NCBI GenBank assembly: GCA_903813345.2
Contig: CAIIXF020000005.1
Location: 27,903,375 to 27,967,374, forward strand
Direction: 5' to 3'
Source of the DNA: Owenia fusiformis
Lineage: Eukaryota > Annelida > Polychaeta > Sabellida > Oweniidae
Length of the DNA: 64,000 bases
Part shown: in pieces, positions 36,430 through 47,839 of the stretch
Layout: each line of letters starts with the position of its first letter
Numbering within the stretch: the first letter of the stretch is position 1
Translations under genes and position numbers: made by a program
Notes under the pieces: generated by a model
Databases searched by the model: none
The model's input: the letters and a program-made list of their open reading frames with translations, nothing else
What the model was told of the DNA's origin: nothing

Positions 36430-36700
36430 TTAAACAGTTGTCGTGGTGATGAATGGATTTTTCACATTGGATTTGATGACTTGCCAACTTGACCCTTGCA
36501 AAATATGTCAATGAAAGTGTGTTCTTTTAGTGATTTCGTTCCTTTTAGATGGTTTTATAGAAGACATTGCAATGTGTAAAAAGAATTTAAGCCCACGACT
36601 ACATGCATTGTAGCTGCTTCATTCCACTCGGGCGTTGTTTCCTAACTTTGCATTCCCGCTACGCAGTCATGCAAAGGTTTGGCTCACCACCAAGGGTTGA
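36430..36700 (+). repeat. Dispersed repeat, copy A (related copy at 49.1 kb)
   Basis: GTTGTCGTGGTGATGAATG, then TTTTCACATTGGATTTGAT, then TGTGTTCTTTTAGTGATTTC, then GCATTGTAGCTGCTTCATTC, then GTCATGCAAAG. The same words occur in the same order at 49115-49365 with substitutions and indels. Function and class unknown. Confidence 0.65.
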
Positions 36701-37797
36701 ATGGATTAGCTTGATTGCTTGAAGTGTTCGTCATCGATTGGTCTATCAATATATGTTATCGTCAAGTATGGAGTAAACTAGTGAACAGGAGAATATAATA
36801 TATAGAACGCTACAGTGTGAATGAAAGAGCGTTTTGTTTCAATACCGTGATGTATCACTCGTTTATTGTATGCTATACTTTAAAAGTTAGGAACAATAAT
36901 ACCGTGATATATTTTTCAGGCAAATCATTGAGTCATGTACGTAAATTCTTAAACAATTGCAGTAACTATTTTTATTAAGATGTAGTGCCTTTTTATTTGT
37001 TTACTTCTCGATTATTCTTGCTAAAAACATAGTTACAAATGTATACATGTTTGAGCATGATTGGTTACTATAAATTAACCATTCATTCTATAAAGCAAAT
37101 GAAGCGATAGAGTAAATTCATTTATTGATCTCATTAAGACGTATATAAATACAATTATATTGCAAAATTCTGTCGATTACGATTAATATAAAATCTATTC
37201 GTGGAATTTTTTATTCTTTTATGCTCATACCAGTGATATCGTTGGCATAAAACGTCATTATTTGTAGTCTGTATTGCGCAGACAAATATTTATGATAAAT
37301 TGGTTAAATTAATATATCTAGGTAGTCAGTGAATTAAGTTGTCATTAGTTAATTTTACAATGATCATCAAAATGTCACACAACATCTGACTTTTTAAGAC
37401 TTTGCGTATTGAAGTTTGACTTTTTCAGTGAGAGGATGAATGTGATTTTAATATTCAAAACAAACTATTATATACCGTGGTGTGAAAAAGTGTGAAGAAA
37501 GTGGGTTTTGTCTTTTCAAGTGTTGTCAATTGTTAACACTGACTTTACTTATAAACTGTATGAGTCAATTCCTCGTAAATTATTCTTATATCAGTTTGCA
37601 ATATTGTTTGCAAAAATAAGAAGCCACCTAGAATAGACTCATATGCGACACCAGTCTTTTGAATTTATAAAATAGACTCCACCAATTGTTTTGTTAATTC
37701 TTTTCCGCAGTTACCCTATTAGATTGGAAAGGATTCCAAGCAAGTGCGACAGATAAAGTGGAGAAAAAATTACAATATTCCCGAGTATAACACAATT

Positions 37798-38065
37798 GTT
37801 AAAGGAGGAGGGAAATTAGCGCAACAGATTTTGGACAGTCATATATTTGATTTTGGCCATTTCCTGGGAATTTTAACAGGTGCATATGTTAGGCCAATGC
37901 ATTAACTCCAGGAAAATCACCTCTAGAGATGATAAAATAATTTTGACTTTGAGACAGGGTAGATGCAAACAACCCATTCATATGTATTTTCTGAAATGTT
38001 TTTCTGATTTTCAACCACTTCCATCCCTGCTTTTATAATTTTTCTTGCATCAATATGTTGCGTTT
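37798..38065 (-). repeat. Dispersed repeat, copy B (inverse of 34.7 kb)
   Basis: From AAAGGAGGAGGGAAATTAGC to CAATATGTTGCGTTT, the reverse complement of 34695-34985 with moderate divergence. It ends about 150 bp before the mariner-type foldback. Confidence 0.7.
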
Positions 38066-38483
38066 ACAACATTTTCATACACCTCTCAATATTATAATTT
38101 TACAAAGGAAATTTTGGTTGATTGAACAAAAACTTTTTGTTCCAATGATGTATGATACCAAGAACGAAAAAAGTGTCTGATGTGTTTTCTAAAACAATAT
38201 AGAGAAAAGGATATACAGGGTGTCTCAAAAAAATGTACCCAAAAGTATATCAAGAGCACAGATAAACCAATCAATATTTTCAGACATTTTTTGCATGGTC
38301 ATGTAGCCAAAACATGAAAGTTTTCTCCCCAATACACCATTTTTATTTCAGTCTTGTCTTTTTGATGCTTTAACCCTTTACCTTTTACATCACAAAATCG
38401 ATGTAACCTCATATTTTGATGACAGCCTGTATACTTACTGCTACATTGTTCATCACATTTGATAATAATTCCAGTGAAATGTT

Positions 38484-38576
38484 TTAGATTTCCCTTTGGA
38501 TGTTGACCTTAAGTTGTTCTACGTCTTTTTGCTTGGAATGAGCATTAAAACACTCCTTCAAATAGCCACAGAGAAA
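38484..38576 (-). pseudogene. Transposase C-terminal fragment, left arm
   Basis: On the - strand the frame reads FLCGYLKECFNAHSKQKDVE then QLKVNIQREI and a stop. This is the shape of the C-terminal DFFLWGYLKxxVYxxxPxxL motif just after the last catalytic acidic residue in IS630/Tc1/mariner transposases. The conserved Trp is Cys here. No upstream catalytic domain is present. Confidence 0.6.
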
Positions 38577-38846
38577 GATGTTTGAGGATGACGATGGCAG
38601 AACAAACACAGATAATCAGGTCAATTATCGGCAAATGATTCAGGAGTTACCTTCCAGAGTTAGGCAGGCTAGCCTGGAGACCAAATGATATCCAAATGAA
38701 AACACAGTGCTCTCAAATTGATACACACAACAAAAGCTACACTAGAATCCCAACCAATGCAGTTTCTTGAACCTCTGACCTCTCTGTATAAGGGGGCTAT
38801 AAGACATTGTGAGGGCCTCCCTATTCACCATATTCGACAGCCCATG

Positions 38847-38970
38847 CTTTTTCTCTGAGGCTATTTGAAGGACCATTTTTATGCTAAACCCAAGCTAAGA
38901 GACCTAGAAGAACTTAAGACCAGCATCCGAACAGAAATCAAAACATTCCTCACCAGAAATATCAAATGTG
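38847..38970 (+). pseudogene. Transposase C-terminal fragment, right arm
   Basis: The + strand frame reads FL, a TGA stop in place of the family Trp codon (TGG), then GYLKDHFYAKPKLRDLEELK, then TSIRTEIKTFLTRNIK. The same region upstream of it (LPIHHIRQPM) is degraded. It matches the same motif as the left-arm fragment but with only moderate residue identity. Confidence 0.65.
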
Positions 38971-39234
38971 ATGAACAATGTAGTAGTAAGGATGCAGACT
39001 GTCATCGAAATATGACATTACATTGAATATGTGGTGTAAAAGGTAACGGGTTAAAGTATCAAAAAGGCAAAACTGAATTAAAAACTGTGTATAGGGGAAA
39101 AAACTTTCATCTTTTATCTACAAGACCATGCAAAAAATGTCTGAAAATATTGATTGGTTTGTCTATGGTGTTGATATACTTTTGGGTACATTTTTTTGAG
39201 ACACCCTATATATATATCCAAAAGATGACCATTA

Positions 39235-39325
39235 AATTGACGATGTGTAAAATTTTCAGAATGTTTTGATGACTGGTCTAAGAGAAACGCGTGTTCAAAA
39301 GGTTCACCATATCGATACCACTCCT
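39235..39325 (+). repeat. Half copy of the GTATCGATATGG element
   Basis: TTTTCAGAATGTTTTGATGA, GGTCTAAGAGAAACG and GTTCACCATATCGATAC match the right half of the element at 33380-33470 in the same orientation. Its left half is absent; the mariner-type foldback ends 27 bp upstream. Confidence 0.65.
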
Positions 39326-39339
39326 TTTGAAAATGTAAG

Positions 39340-39415
39340 GCCCATTTTTTGATAAATTTCTGGGCCCACAAAAGCCCCCCCCCCCCCCCCTGGATCCACC
39401 AGTGTAACTGACTAT
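39340..39415 (-). repeat. G-tract repeat remnant
   Basis: On the - strand: CACTGGTGGATCCA, then a run of 18 G, then GCTTTTGTGGGCCC. The form TGGTGGATCCAGGGGG is a common repeat motif in invertebrate genomes by my recollection, but I cannot name the family. Confidence 0.4.
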
Positions 39416-39419
39416 ACTG

Positions 39420-42400
39420 TAAATTCACAATCAACAGTCAAAAAGATTCGAACCAATATCTCTTCTTGTGTGTTTGGAATTTACATCAGGTCACATCAGG
39501 CTTAACAATAATCAAGAAAACTAGAAATCCCCCACTCGTCTATGAACAACATACTCAAGATTTCAAACTATTATTCTATTTTACAAGTCGAATTCATAGG
39601 ATTTATGCCTTTCCCGTTCTTTTGTGAACCAAGAGCTTGATGAACTGTCTGAGAGATTATATCACCTTAAATCAAATATATTCAATACCGTACTTCAAAA
39701 CCTCTGCGTAGGAATTTTTAGTATCCCATTAGAGAAGTTTGTTTGATATTTAATTAAATGTTTGATTCTAGATTGATAAGAGTAATGGCCAGTCTCATTT
39801 GTATTGCCGAGAAGTCAAGCGTCGCAAGTCAAATCAATGTCGAGATCTACTAGTGGATATATTTATTGACGCTGCTTTATTCATGGTTACACATTCCGGT
39901 ATCTAGTTAAAACCAATCGTTGATACTATAATTCAGAAAACACACATTTTAGCTGATTGGTATTTAACACGGACTATGTAATCTTGCGTTTCTTGAGATT
40001 GAATGCATATTGTTCTTAGTTATTAGAATCCGAATGAAGACGGATAACTTTAATCATCCACATTAAGGAAAAATGTATTCCAATTTGTTTTCGTAAGTTG
40101 ATATAACGATAGCTTATTGGCTTATGGTCATAAAAGACAGAACAAATTCCCAAGCTGCGTCCGAAGTCACAAAGTTGGCGTGTAAAAGATATGTTAAAGG
40201 TAGTTGGAACAAGCATTGTACAATACGATAAAAGACCAGGGCATGATTCAATCCATCCCAATGAGCTTAAATTTCATCGTAACATGACACATGTGGTTCC
40301 ATTCAAGAAAAGAAATTGAATCTTTAACATTTAATCTCCAATGTTTATCTTGCATCACACACTTCCATGTAAAAGTTTCATCGCTATTGATACGAGGATG
40401 TGTCATGTGCCAAGTGCGTATATCTTCTTCTTGTAATAATATTTATTCTGATAATTGAATATCCGATCGTAGCTTCTGCTGTATCAGCAGATAACACAAG
40501 AAACCAAGGTCAATATCAAGCTATTGAACAAACATGTTCAATGAAATGACCTTCGATAACCATGGCTAATTGGTATTAATCTTCTAAAGATTGTTAAAAA
40601 CTTTTTAACCAAGTTTATATTGTAAGAAGTGTATCAACATTGTGATGTTTATTTGAAGTCAGTTAAAAAACATTGGTTTCCTCAGCGAGAATGTAGAAAT
40701 AATGATTGTTTTTCTGGCAATACTCTGCGATATTTTCGTAACCTCTCCAGGAGTGACCATCAAATGAAAACACCCCTCTTCCTCGTATGGGTATGACTAG
40801 CAAAGTCAAACATAAATCATCCTAAAACTAGCTCTCAAGTTTGTAACGAATAATCCCCCCCTGCTCCCAGGGCACAGGAATCATTAATCAATTAATAGAA
40901 ACCAATAGGATCATATACTCAAAGATACTCCATATCTATGGAATAATGAATACTGATTAGATGTATATCATCATAATTAGATGTTTATCATCATAATTAG
41001 ATGTTTCCTCATTGTCTGGTTATCTCAACAAATGGAGATGTGTTGCACCGAGATCCTCCGTTACCAGTTTAAAAGTTATTGGAAGTAAATACCAGTTGAT
41101 TGAGGACAGATAAATATTGCTATATTCACATATAAAGGCCCTGTGTGAAGTTATATACAGTATATATAAATATTTATATTTTTCTTACAATTCATTTACT
41201 ATTTTTCATGCCTTTAAAAGCTATTTTAGAGATTTTGAGAAAAGAGAAATTTGAAAATTTTGAAAAATTGTCAGATTTTTGTTTTTCAAATTTCCCGCTA
41301 CTTTTCAAATAAAAATTGAAATCATCAAATATTCCCCTTTACAGTGCAAAACATCATTTTGTAGCAGTACCATTGCAAATATTGAACAAAGAACACAATT
41401 TATAAAAATAAATGTTCATTGTTCCACTTAAATATTTTTTTAAAAATTGAATTTTCTTCAATGTCAATCTTTTCTATATTGCTTAACTTCAAAAGTAACC
41501 CAAGGTTAATTGTCTAACTAGGTTTAAAAGAAGAATATTATATGTTTAAAACATTGCTGTGCCATTTGTTTCTATGGCAACTAAAATTTTGAAATGCATT
41601 TTTTCTCTGAAACAATTTTATGCATGGATGAATTCATTTCTCGCCTCCTTATTTATTATTAGATTTTCATGTATGCTATCTATTTTTGTGAAGTATGCTT
41701 ATTAAAAGAAGCGTGTGACCTCTAAAAATTAGTTTAAATAAATTCATGAGTTTTCAAGCAAAAAGTCCTTCAAAAACACCTTTAGAAATTAAAAGAAAAG
41801 TTCCACATATCACATTTTGGTAAGATTGGGTTAGACTACAATATAAACGAAAGTGGTTTAAACTAATAAGGGGCATAAGGATCATATGATGATGAGGATG
41901 ATTGCTAAATTGACAGTAAAGAATCATAGGATCATATGCTAAAATAGTATCATATGATCACATGCTGATTTCAAAAATGGCATTCATTATCAGGAGTAGA
42001 TCGAAAATGAATCTTGCGTTAACAGCAAGGTTAACTGATATTATTCGTGCACTCCTTGATTTGCGAGAATATTCTATTCATGAAACTACAAATCGTTCAA
42101 AAAAGTTTGGATTTCATAAGACAAATAATAAATGACAACCTGCTTAACAATCTGTTACTTAATAGTGCACACCCGTAGCTTCAATGTATCGTTCCATCTA
42201 TTTAGAATATATTCCCTGTCAAAATGTCACCTCTCGACATATTGGCCTTGACAAAATTCGAATAACTAATGACGCCCACGCCTGTTATGCAAGTTATATC
42301 AATCGACTCAATTTCTCATTCAATTTCAATGAAGTGTCTAATTTTTATTGGCGTTTCCATGACATTACTTATTTATTTTTTGTTCTTGCTTATTGATTTT

Positions 42401-42985
42401 GAAACGTTACAACCGGGGATTTCCAAGCTGCCAATCATATATACTATATATTTCTGTTCAGAGCACCAGTGGGATATGTGATACATTACACAATTATAAT
42501 TATTGCGTAACGTGGGTGCTAGTCATCATTCATCATTTCATTTGTTATGAATTGTAGATTTGGTCACATGTGGGAATAAGAGTTTGGGTAGAATTTAGAG
42601 TTTACAGCCTTTGCATGTTGAAAAGGTTATATTGCAAAATTGTACAAGGAAATATAAATAAAAGTATTGAAATTTTATCAGTCTGTGTTTGCTCAGTGAT
42701 GTCGATCAGAAATAATATAATATTCTTTTTAGTTCATAATGAAAAGTTGCATAAACTAAAATTACTCTTCCTCATCCTTAAACATTTGCTGTGCAAATAT
42801 CTAGATCTTATTTGTCGCAATTGTATTCTCCACAAAACAACATTTTACATATTTCAACTTATTGATTGAATAAAATGTTTTAATGCCGTTTTAATGCAAC
42901 TGCTCAGCCACCAAAACTTTGACAATTATGTATATAAAACTACGATATAGTGCTTGAGAAATGTCAGTAGATGACAATGTAAAAA
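39420..42985. other. AT-rich non-coding stretch
   Basis: No exon chain or RNA gene. A 21-bp word ATCATCATAATTAGATGTTT is tandemly repeated at 40965-41015. Apparent frames at 42184-42869 are short and start at non-ATG codons or are AT-driven. Confidence 0.4.
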
Positions 42986-42990
42986 TATCT

Positions 42991-43320
42991 TTTATCACAT
43001 GCTCTGTAAAATTCCAGTAATCTGATTGGTTGATTACCGTGTGAGTTTTCCCGTCTCACACGGCCGTCTTACACGTTACTAGAGGCAACCAGTGATGATC
43101 AATAGCAACGATGTGACGTCACTGATTATATCACTTTTAGCTAAGGAAAACAATATGACGTCATACTATTTCACAAACAAGTACGAATACAACGGTATGA
43201 CGTCATATTGTTTCAAAGCGAAATCAAAAATTATAATAGTTACCAGAAGTACACGGGGTACTGAACACAATCATAACTGACCAAATCAAAATGCTTCAAA
43301 ATTCCTAGACATGTGATAAA
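42991..43320. mobile_element. Small TIR element carrying three CRE palindromes
   Basis: The ends TTTATCACATG (42991) and CATGTGATAAA (43310-43320) are inverted, with weaker pairing inward (AAAATTCC words on both sides). The interior includes CTCACACGGCCGTCTTACACG and the three TGACGTCA sites. About 330 bp, non-coding. Confidence 0.55.
43114..43205. promoter_or_regulatory. Three TGACGTCA sites at exact 42-bp spacing
   Basis: Perfect CRE palindromes at 43114-43121, 43156-43163 and 43198-43205. The sequence between them is related but diverged (TATGACGTCATA cores), so this is a decayed 42-bp tandem repeat in which the CRE is the best-conserved part. A spacing of 42 bp is about four helical turns. 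Any regulatory role is inference. Confidence 0.6.
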
Positions 43321-43326
43321 ATCGTC

Positions 43327-43464
43327 ATCACACGTTTCAGCTTATGTGATACAGGAAATATTCCACTCGGGTAACAATGTATCACCACTCAAGCTTCGCT
43401 TTCGTGGATGATACAGTATTACCTTTCGTGGAATATTTCCTGTATCACATGCTGAAACGTGTGA
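43327..43464. repeat. 138-bp hairpin element
   Basis: ATCACACGTTTCAGC then GTGATACAGGAAATATTCCA on the left pair with TGGAATATTTCCTGTATCAC then GCTGAAACGTGTGAT on the right. The loop is itself partly palindromic (GTAACAATGTATCACC / GATGATACAGTATTACC). Confidence 0.8.
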
Positions 43465-43812
43465 TAACTGATAGTGTCATGTTACTCAAAATCTCAAAAT
43501 ACATCACAACATTGATAATATCAAAAAGCAATTAATATTGAATTTTCTTTCATATTAGAGCAGAATAATGAAAAATCGATATTGATTTGATTCATGCTTT
43601 TCTAAGGTCTATTTAGAGCAATATTTCTGTAGGAATATCCTATGGATTTGAAAAAAAATATCATTTATATCCATGAGTGGATATGGACATCTTTACGAGT
43701 AAGCGCAGCGAATGAGTGAAGATATAAATATTCATGAGTGGATGTAATTGATATTTTTGAAAAAGAGAAAGAAAGTTAAAAAAAATATTTTAAAAAATTT
43801 GAAAAAATCAGA

Positions 43813-43903
43813 ACCATCGAATATCACTTTTGAAACCATCGAATATCACTTTTTTTAGAAGTGATATTCGATGTTTTGAGAAGTGATATTCGATGGTTTG
43901 GGG
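43813..43903. repeat. Doubled palindrome on CCATCGAATATCACTT
   Basis: Two direct copies of ACCATCGAATATCACTTTT are followed by two inverted copies (AAGTGATATTCGATG), giving a strong stem of about 40 bp with a very short loop. Confidence 0.8.
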
Positions 43904-44251
43904 ATTTTTTTGCTAAAATATGATATATAAATATATAAAAATATATCTTGATCCACATATCAAATATATCTTCACCTGATATTCGATCTGTATCCTTGTA
44001 ACCATAGGATAATATCTTGTATGATGAAATATCGAATATACAGAAAGTAATAACCAAACCACTTGTCACTCTGCCATCTATACAAATTACTTATCATTAA
44101 TAAATATAAATATTAGTTGATAAATGCCCGTCTTTTTGCTACACCAAAGGTAAAAATAAGAATTGGCCAAATCCATAATGTCTTAGGCTGTGGGTAATTC
44201 CAAAGCAAAAGATAGGATATGTAAAGTCCCATAGACAGTTTGAAAATATTG

Positions 44252-45450
44252 TTGCAGTGGCAGAGTTCATGTGTCACATAGGCTTGCAGTGACATAGTTC
44301 ATATATACCAAAGGATTGCAGTGACATAGTTCATATATACCACAGGCTTGCAGTGACATAGTTCATATATACCATAGGCTTGCAGTGACATAGTTCATAT
44401 ATACCAAAGGCTTGCAGTGGCATAGTTCATATATACCAAAGGCTTGCAGTGACATAGTTCATATATACCAAAGGCTTGCAGTGACATAGTTCATATATAC
44501 CAAAGGATTGCTGTGACATAGTTCATATATACCAAAGGCTTGCAGTGGCATAGTTCACATATACCACAGGCTTGCAGTGACATAGTTCATATATACCAAA
44601 GGCTTGCAGTGGCATAGTTCATATATACCAAAGACCTGCAGTGACATAGTTCACATATACCACAGGCTTGCAGTGACATAGTTCATATATACCATAGGCT
44701 TGCAGTGGCACAGTTCATATATACCAAAGGCTTGCAGTGACATAGTTCATATATACCAAAGGCTTACAGTGACATAGTTCATATATACCAAAGGATTCCT
44801 GTGACATAGTTCATATATACCAAAGGCTTGCAGTGACATAGTTCATATATACCAAAGGATTGCAGTGACATATAGTTCATATATGCCAAAGGATTGCAGT
44901 GACATAGTTCATATATACCAAAGGATTGCAGTGACATATAGTTCATATATACCAAAGGTTTACAGTGACATAGTTCATATATACCAAAGGCTTGCAGTGA
45001 CATAGTTCATATATACCATAGGCTTGCAGTGACATAGTTCATATATACCAAAGGCTTGCAGTGACATAGTTCATATATACCAAAGGATTGCTGTGACATA
45101 GTTCATATATACCAAAGGATTGCAGTGACATAGTTCATATATACCAAAGGATTGCTGTGACATAGTTCATATATACCAAAGGATTGCAGTGACATAGTTC
45201 ATATATACCAAAGTATTGCAGTGACATAGTTCATATATACCAAAGGATTGCAGTGACATAGTTCATATATACCAAAGGCTTGCAGTGACATAGTTCATAT
45301 ATACCATAGGCTTGCAGTGACATAGTTCATATATACCATAGGCTTGCAGTGATATGTCATAGTCCATATATACCAAAGGCTTGCAGTGGCATAGTTCATA
45401 TATACCAAAGGATTGCAGTGACATAGTTCATATATACCATAGGCTTGCAG
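44252..45450 (+). repeat. Minisatellite, 32-bp unit, about 37 copies
   Basis: Consensus CTTGCAGTGACATAGTTCAT followed by ATATACCAAAGG, repeated head to tail for 1.2 kb. Variation is concentrated at a few sites: CTT/ATT at the start, GACATAG/GGCATAG, and CCAAAGG/CCATAGG/CCACAGG. A few units carry a 2-bp insertion (ACATATAGTTC) or a short one near 45353. The 74-aa - strand frame reads three different peptides in rotation because 32 is not a multiple of 3; it is not a gene. Confidence 0.97.
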
Positions 45451-46344
45451 CAATCATCCAAATATAATTTACATGAGAAATATAAACTGAATGAAACCGT
45501 TTAAAAAAGTTGGCTTTTCATTTTCGACATTGTGAATTTCCAGTCATTTTAGCAGTCATTTTCGATAACTTTAATTTGAAATGCTTTTCTCTACACCACT
45601 TTTCTGCGCTTGTGAAATACTTTCTTTTTTCAACTAATGTGAATGTTCATCATGCTTTCAATAAAAATAGATTACAATGTTGTTATGCATAAATACACAT
45701 TATCGCTTATTACCATATTCGTGTGAGACCCAACTTTTTATATCCATCGAATAAGTTAACTCTCTTTGAACAAAACGTACTTCAAAAACAACTCTCCGAA
45801 AAAAATATTTTGATAAAATTGGGTAAGAATTTACTTGCCTAGTGGTTTAAACTTTTCCTGGAGCCTTTAACTAATTTGGAATTAGTTTTGCTCGATAAGA
45901 TTGGTACCTACAATATATGATAACTGGCCAAGATTCATTTCCGACATTTAGAGTCATTTCTTTAGCAAAAGGTGGTAAGGTTTATTGGAAAGGTTTATCA
46001 ACGATATTAACTTCAAACCCCCATTTGCACTATATTCAAAAACATTTTTATCTCCTCTCACGCTAAAAGAATTCGTTTGCCTACAACCTCTCTAGAACAT
46101 CTGTTTTTTCCCATTAACCACTTCTACCACACAGTAAATTAAAACATAATTGCAAAACGATTTAAAGGGAAACAATAAAGCAAACTTAATGGCACCTTAA
46201 ACTTGTATAAGTGTGCTTTTAAACACTTTAGAGCAACTGGGCAAGGTGTAATACAGAAAGTGCCATCACAAATCATAAATTGCTGAATCTTTCTTACGTT
46301 TGGCATAGTTATGTATTCCTACTCAAAGTTTTGAAGATAGTTTG

Positions 46345-46500
46345 ACCCGGGGCCAGTTCTATTTTTAGGTCATAATACAACAGGAATGAAGGGGTCTCGA
46401 GCACCCAAACCCGGGGGCAGTGGTATTTTTTACCTGGGACTTTTTTTATTTTTAGGTAATAGTACAATAGGAAGGAACGGGTCTCGAGCACCCATGTGAA
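46345..46500 (+). repeat. Two-copy direct repeat, about 89 bp
   Basis: TTATTTTTAGGTAATAGTAC ... AGGAACGGGTCTCGAGCACC at 46447-46495 repeats CTATTTTTAGGTCATAATAC ... TGAAGGGGTCTCGAGCACCC at 46358-46405, with flanking CCCGGGG/CCTGGGA words also matching. Diverged tandem duplication. Confidence 0.7.
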
Positions 46501-47224
46501 ATAAGTGTTAAATGTTCATTTTCCCTGTGAGGTGTCTACTGTAAGAGTAGTACAAATGTTCATATTGTCATCTCATTTCCCATAGTGCGCAACATTGTGA
46601 GCTCTTCATATATTTCCCAACTGTCTTAGGATTCGGTATATAGAAATAGATGTGAAACATATTTTAACTTAAATATTCAAGAACGTTCTAAAATGAGAAC
46701 ACCAGGCCAGGAATAAGACGTCACTTACAAGGGATTTAAACCCTCAATAACGGAGGACATGCGATAGCAGCATCAATATTCTTTAAAAAGACACCGTAGG
46801 GATGTAAAAAGCAAATTATAGATTAATTTACGTGGGTACTTGAGACTATTTCCTTCCTGCTAAAGTGCATAACGTGCTCGAGACTCTTCTTACTTCTAAA
46901 GAATCTTTTTAGAATTGTTTTTAGATTGTCACTTGCCAATCTTTAATTCTGAACAATGACAATATCTTAAGTGTGTCTGAAATTCTATGACTTTGACTGT
47001 ATACTGTCGTCTCGTTATAGATCTGCTTCAAAAGTGAGAACACGACAATACAAGTCATAAGGAAAACAATCCACAATATCTCAAACTATGATTTGACCCA
47101 AATAGAGGCAAGCAATAAATGCGCGTCGCTTACCACCTTCATTACCATTTAAGGATCAGTATAACCTTTTTAAAAAAACTGGAAATGAAAGTAATTTTTC
47201 AATTGTGACTGCAATCTCGCTAGC

Positions 47225-47335
47225 TATACAATATACTACAATACAATAGAATACACGTACAATGGAATTACAATACCATACAATACTATACACTATACCT
47301 TACAATGCAATGCAAATTTGCAATGCGATACAATA
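47225..47335 (+). repeat. Degenerate (ATACA)n microsatellite
   Basis: Runs of ACAATACAATA and CAATACTATACAC words with interruptions. Low-complexity sequence. Confidence 0.75.
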
Positions 47336-47627
47336 CAATAATGGTTGTAGAAACACCTGTTGGTAAATAATTATATTTTCATTCTATGAAATACTGTTAA
47401 CATCCCAGATGTAAGCAACTTAGATCTATTTACAATATTTTCTCGCAGAAGCAAAAACTGACATCATGTTTTGCTCTTGTTTTATTTATATGTCGACAAC
47501 TAATTGAATCTACACAATGATTGATTAGCCTTACTTGCACTTAAGATCTAGGAAGAAGATCTAGAATTAGCATTGTGAACAGTTCACTGAAGTCTCGATT
47601 ATACCATGAAGATAAAGTTATACTTGG

Positions 47628-47838
47628 AATTCAATTAATTTTGCTTATTATAAATTCAAATGACGGTATGGATGATACAGTTTGTTTAAGTATTCTGCTG
47701 GTATTACATACAATACTATACTGGTATTACATACCAGCAGAATACTATATCTCGTCTCGTAAGACGTGATCCAAACCTCATTTGAATACAAAATAACCGT
47801 ATCATCCATACCATTTGAATTTATAAAAAGGAAAATTA
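47628..47838. repeat. Nested palindrome (foldback), about 210 bp
   Basis: Outer arms: ATTCAATTAATTTT, ATAAATTCAAATG and GGTATGGATGATAC pair with GTATCATCCATACC, CATTTGAATTTATAA and AAAATTAATTGAAT. Inside, AGTATTCTGCTGGTATTACA pairs with TATTACATACCAGCAGAATACT (47688-47746). Non-coding. Confidence 0.75.
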
Positions 47839-47839
47839 A

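Larger units (their letters stand above)
38216..39208. mobile_element. Foldback of two mariner-type 3' halves
   Basis: Ends CAGGGTGTCTCAAAAAAATG (left) and CATTTTTTTGAGACACCCT (right), next to TA on both sides, as in IS630/Tc1/mariner insertions. Complementarity runs far inward: AAGTATATCAA, ACCAATCAATATTTTCAGAC, TTTTTTGCATGGTC, CCCGTTACC/CCTTTACC, CACATTTGATA. Each arm holds the C-terminal end of a transposase reading outward: - strand about 38484-38576 and + strand about 38847-38970. The element is therefore two 3' halves joined head to head, not a standard deletion derivative. Confidence 0.8.

Noticed and set aside
39435-39475. B-box-like GGTTCGAATC on the - strand suggesting a tRNA
   Set aside because: No A-box, anticodon arm or acceptor stem at the expected distance.
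44779-45003. 74-aa - strand frame with repeated MSLQ/YELCHC peptides
   Set aside because: It only reflects the 32-bp repeat read in rotating frames; no promoter or splice context.
44252-45450. Regular 32-bp direct repeats as a CRISPR array
   Set aside because: The units are contiguous with no unique spacers and the genome is eukaryotic; it is a minisatellite.
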